Notes under the pieces: generated by a model
Database searches by the model: none
Told to the model about the DNA's origin: nothing
What the model saw: only the letters and a program-made list of their open reading frames with translations
Shown here: in pieces, positions 13,321-13,437 of the stretch
How the letters are laid out: each line of letters begins with the position of its first letter
Position numbering within the stretch: the stretch's first letter is position 1
Translations under genes and position numbers: made by a program
NCBI RefSeq assembly: GCF_020216685.1
Contig: NZ_JAIWNS010000142.1
Location: forward strand, 1 to 13,437
Direction: 5' to 3'
DNA length: 13,437 nucleotides
Source: Methanospirillum hungatei
GTDB lineage: Archaea > Halobacteriota > Methanomicrobia > Methanomicrobiales > Methanospirillaceae

Positions 13321-13437
13321 CGTAATCATAAAGATATCTGACATCACTATTGAAATTATAATGACTCATTTTTCCTTACCCTTCTATGAGTTTGGCCCGG
13401 CAATTATGCCCGGCAGATCACTACACTTATAGAAAAT

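Noticed and set aside
13298..13369. Minus-strand 23-codon frame upstream of the tRNA, preceded by a purine-rich gggtaagg
   Set aside because: Very short, no family, and it overlaps the likely tRNA promoter; the weak ribosome site alone does not support it.
13391..13430. C/D-box guide RNA on the minus strand (GTGATCT and CTCATAG)
   Set aside because: The boxes deviate too far from RUGAUGA and CUGA, and no internal C'/D' pair is seen.

Overview
The window reads as a stretch of an archaeal genome, most likely a methanogen of the Methanomicrobiales type (Methanospirillum-like). That placement is an inference from gene content: an XPD/Rad3-type helicase, PKD-repeat and NosD-like beta-helix surface proteins, a dockerin-like module, a bacteriohemerythrin, a tRNA gene without an encoded CCA, and AT-rich archaeal TATA-like boxes at suitable distances from starts. 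Nothing in the window (mcr, rRNA) fixes the species.

Layout. Positions 1-2964 (minus strand) hold a tight three-gene set: Rad3/XPD-family helicase, O6-alkylguanine-DNA alkyltransferase and a MobA-like molybdenum cofactor guanylyltransferase. They are joined by stop/start overlaps (TAATG and ATGA). The MobA frame is cut by an in-frame TAA, after which recognisable family-like sequence continues in the same frame to the window edge. A bacteriohemerythrin gene with all seven iron ligands lies just upstream at 3032-3439. It diverges from a secreted beta-helix protein with a C-terminal dockerin (3540-5702), and both may be driven from one symmetric TATA element. Then come an amino-acid permease (5923-7455) and a CorA-type divalent cation channel (7476-8546), probably one transcript. 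CorA runs tail-to-tail, with a 4-bp stop overlap, into a very large secreted protein on the minus strand (8543-13126) made of 14 PKD domains and acidic Pro/Ser/Thr/Glu-rich linkers. A class II tRNA-Ser(CGA) sits upstream of it (13194-13277), and 160 bp of non-coding DNA follow.

How it works together. Three themes are visible: DNA repair (helicase plus alkyltransferase), the cell surface (beta-helix/dockerin protein and PKD protein) and membrane transport (permease plus CorA). No defence system, mobile element, CRISPR array or integrase is visible. I do not see a clearly novel multi-gene system. The points most worth a second look are the interrupted mobA, the dockerin-bearing beta-helix protein, the 14-PKD protein with no visible anchor, the helicase with an enlarged Cys-rich iron-sulfur region, and transcription terminators that appear to lie inside the opposing gene's coding sequence at 8530-8580.
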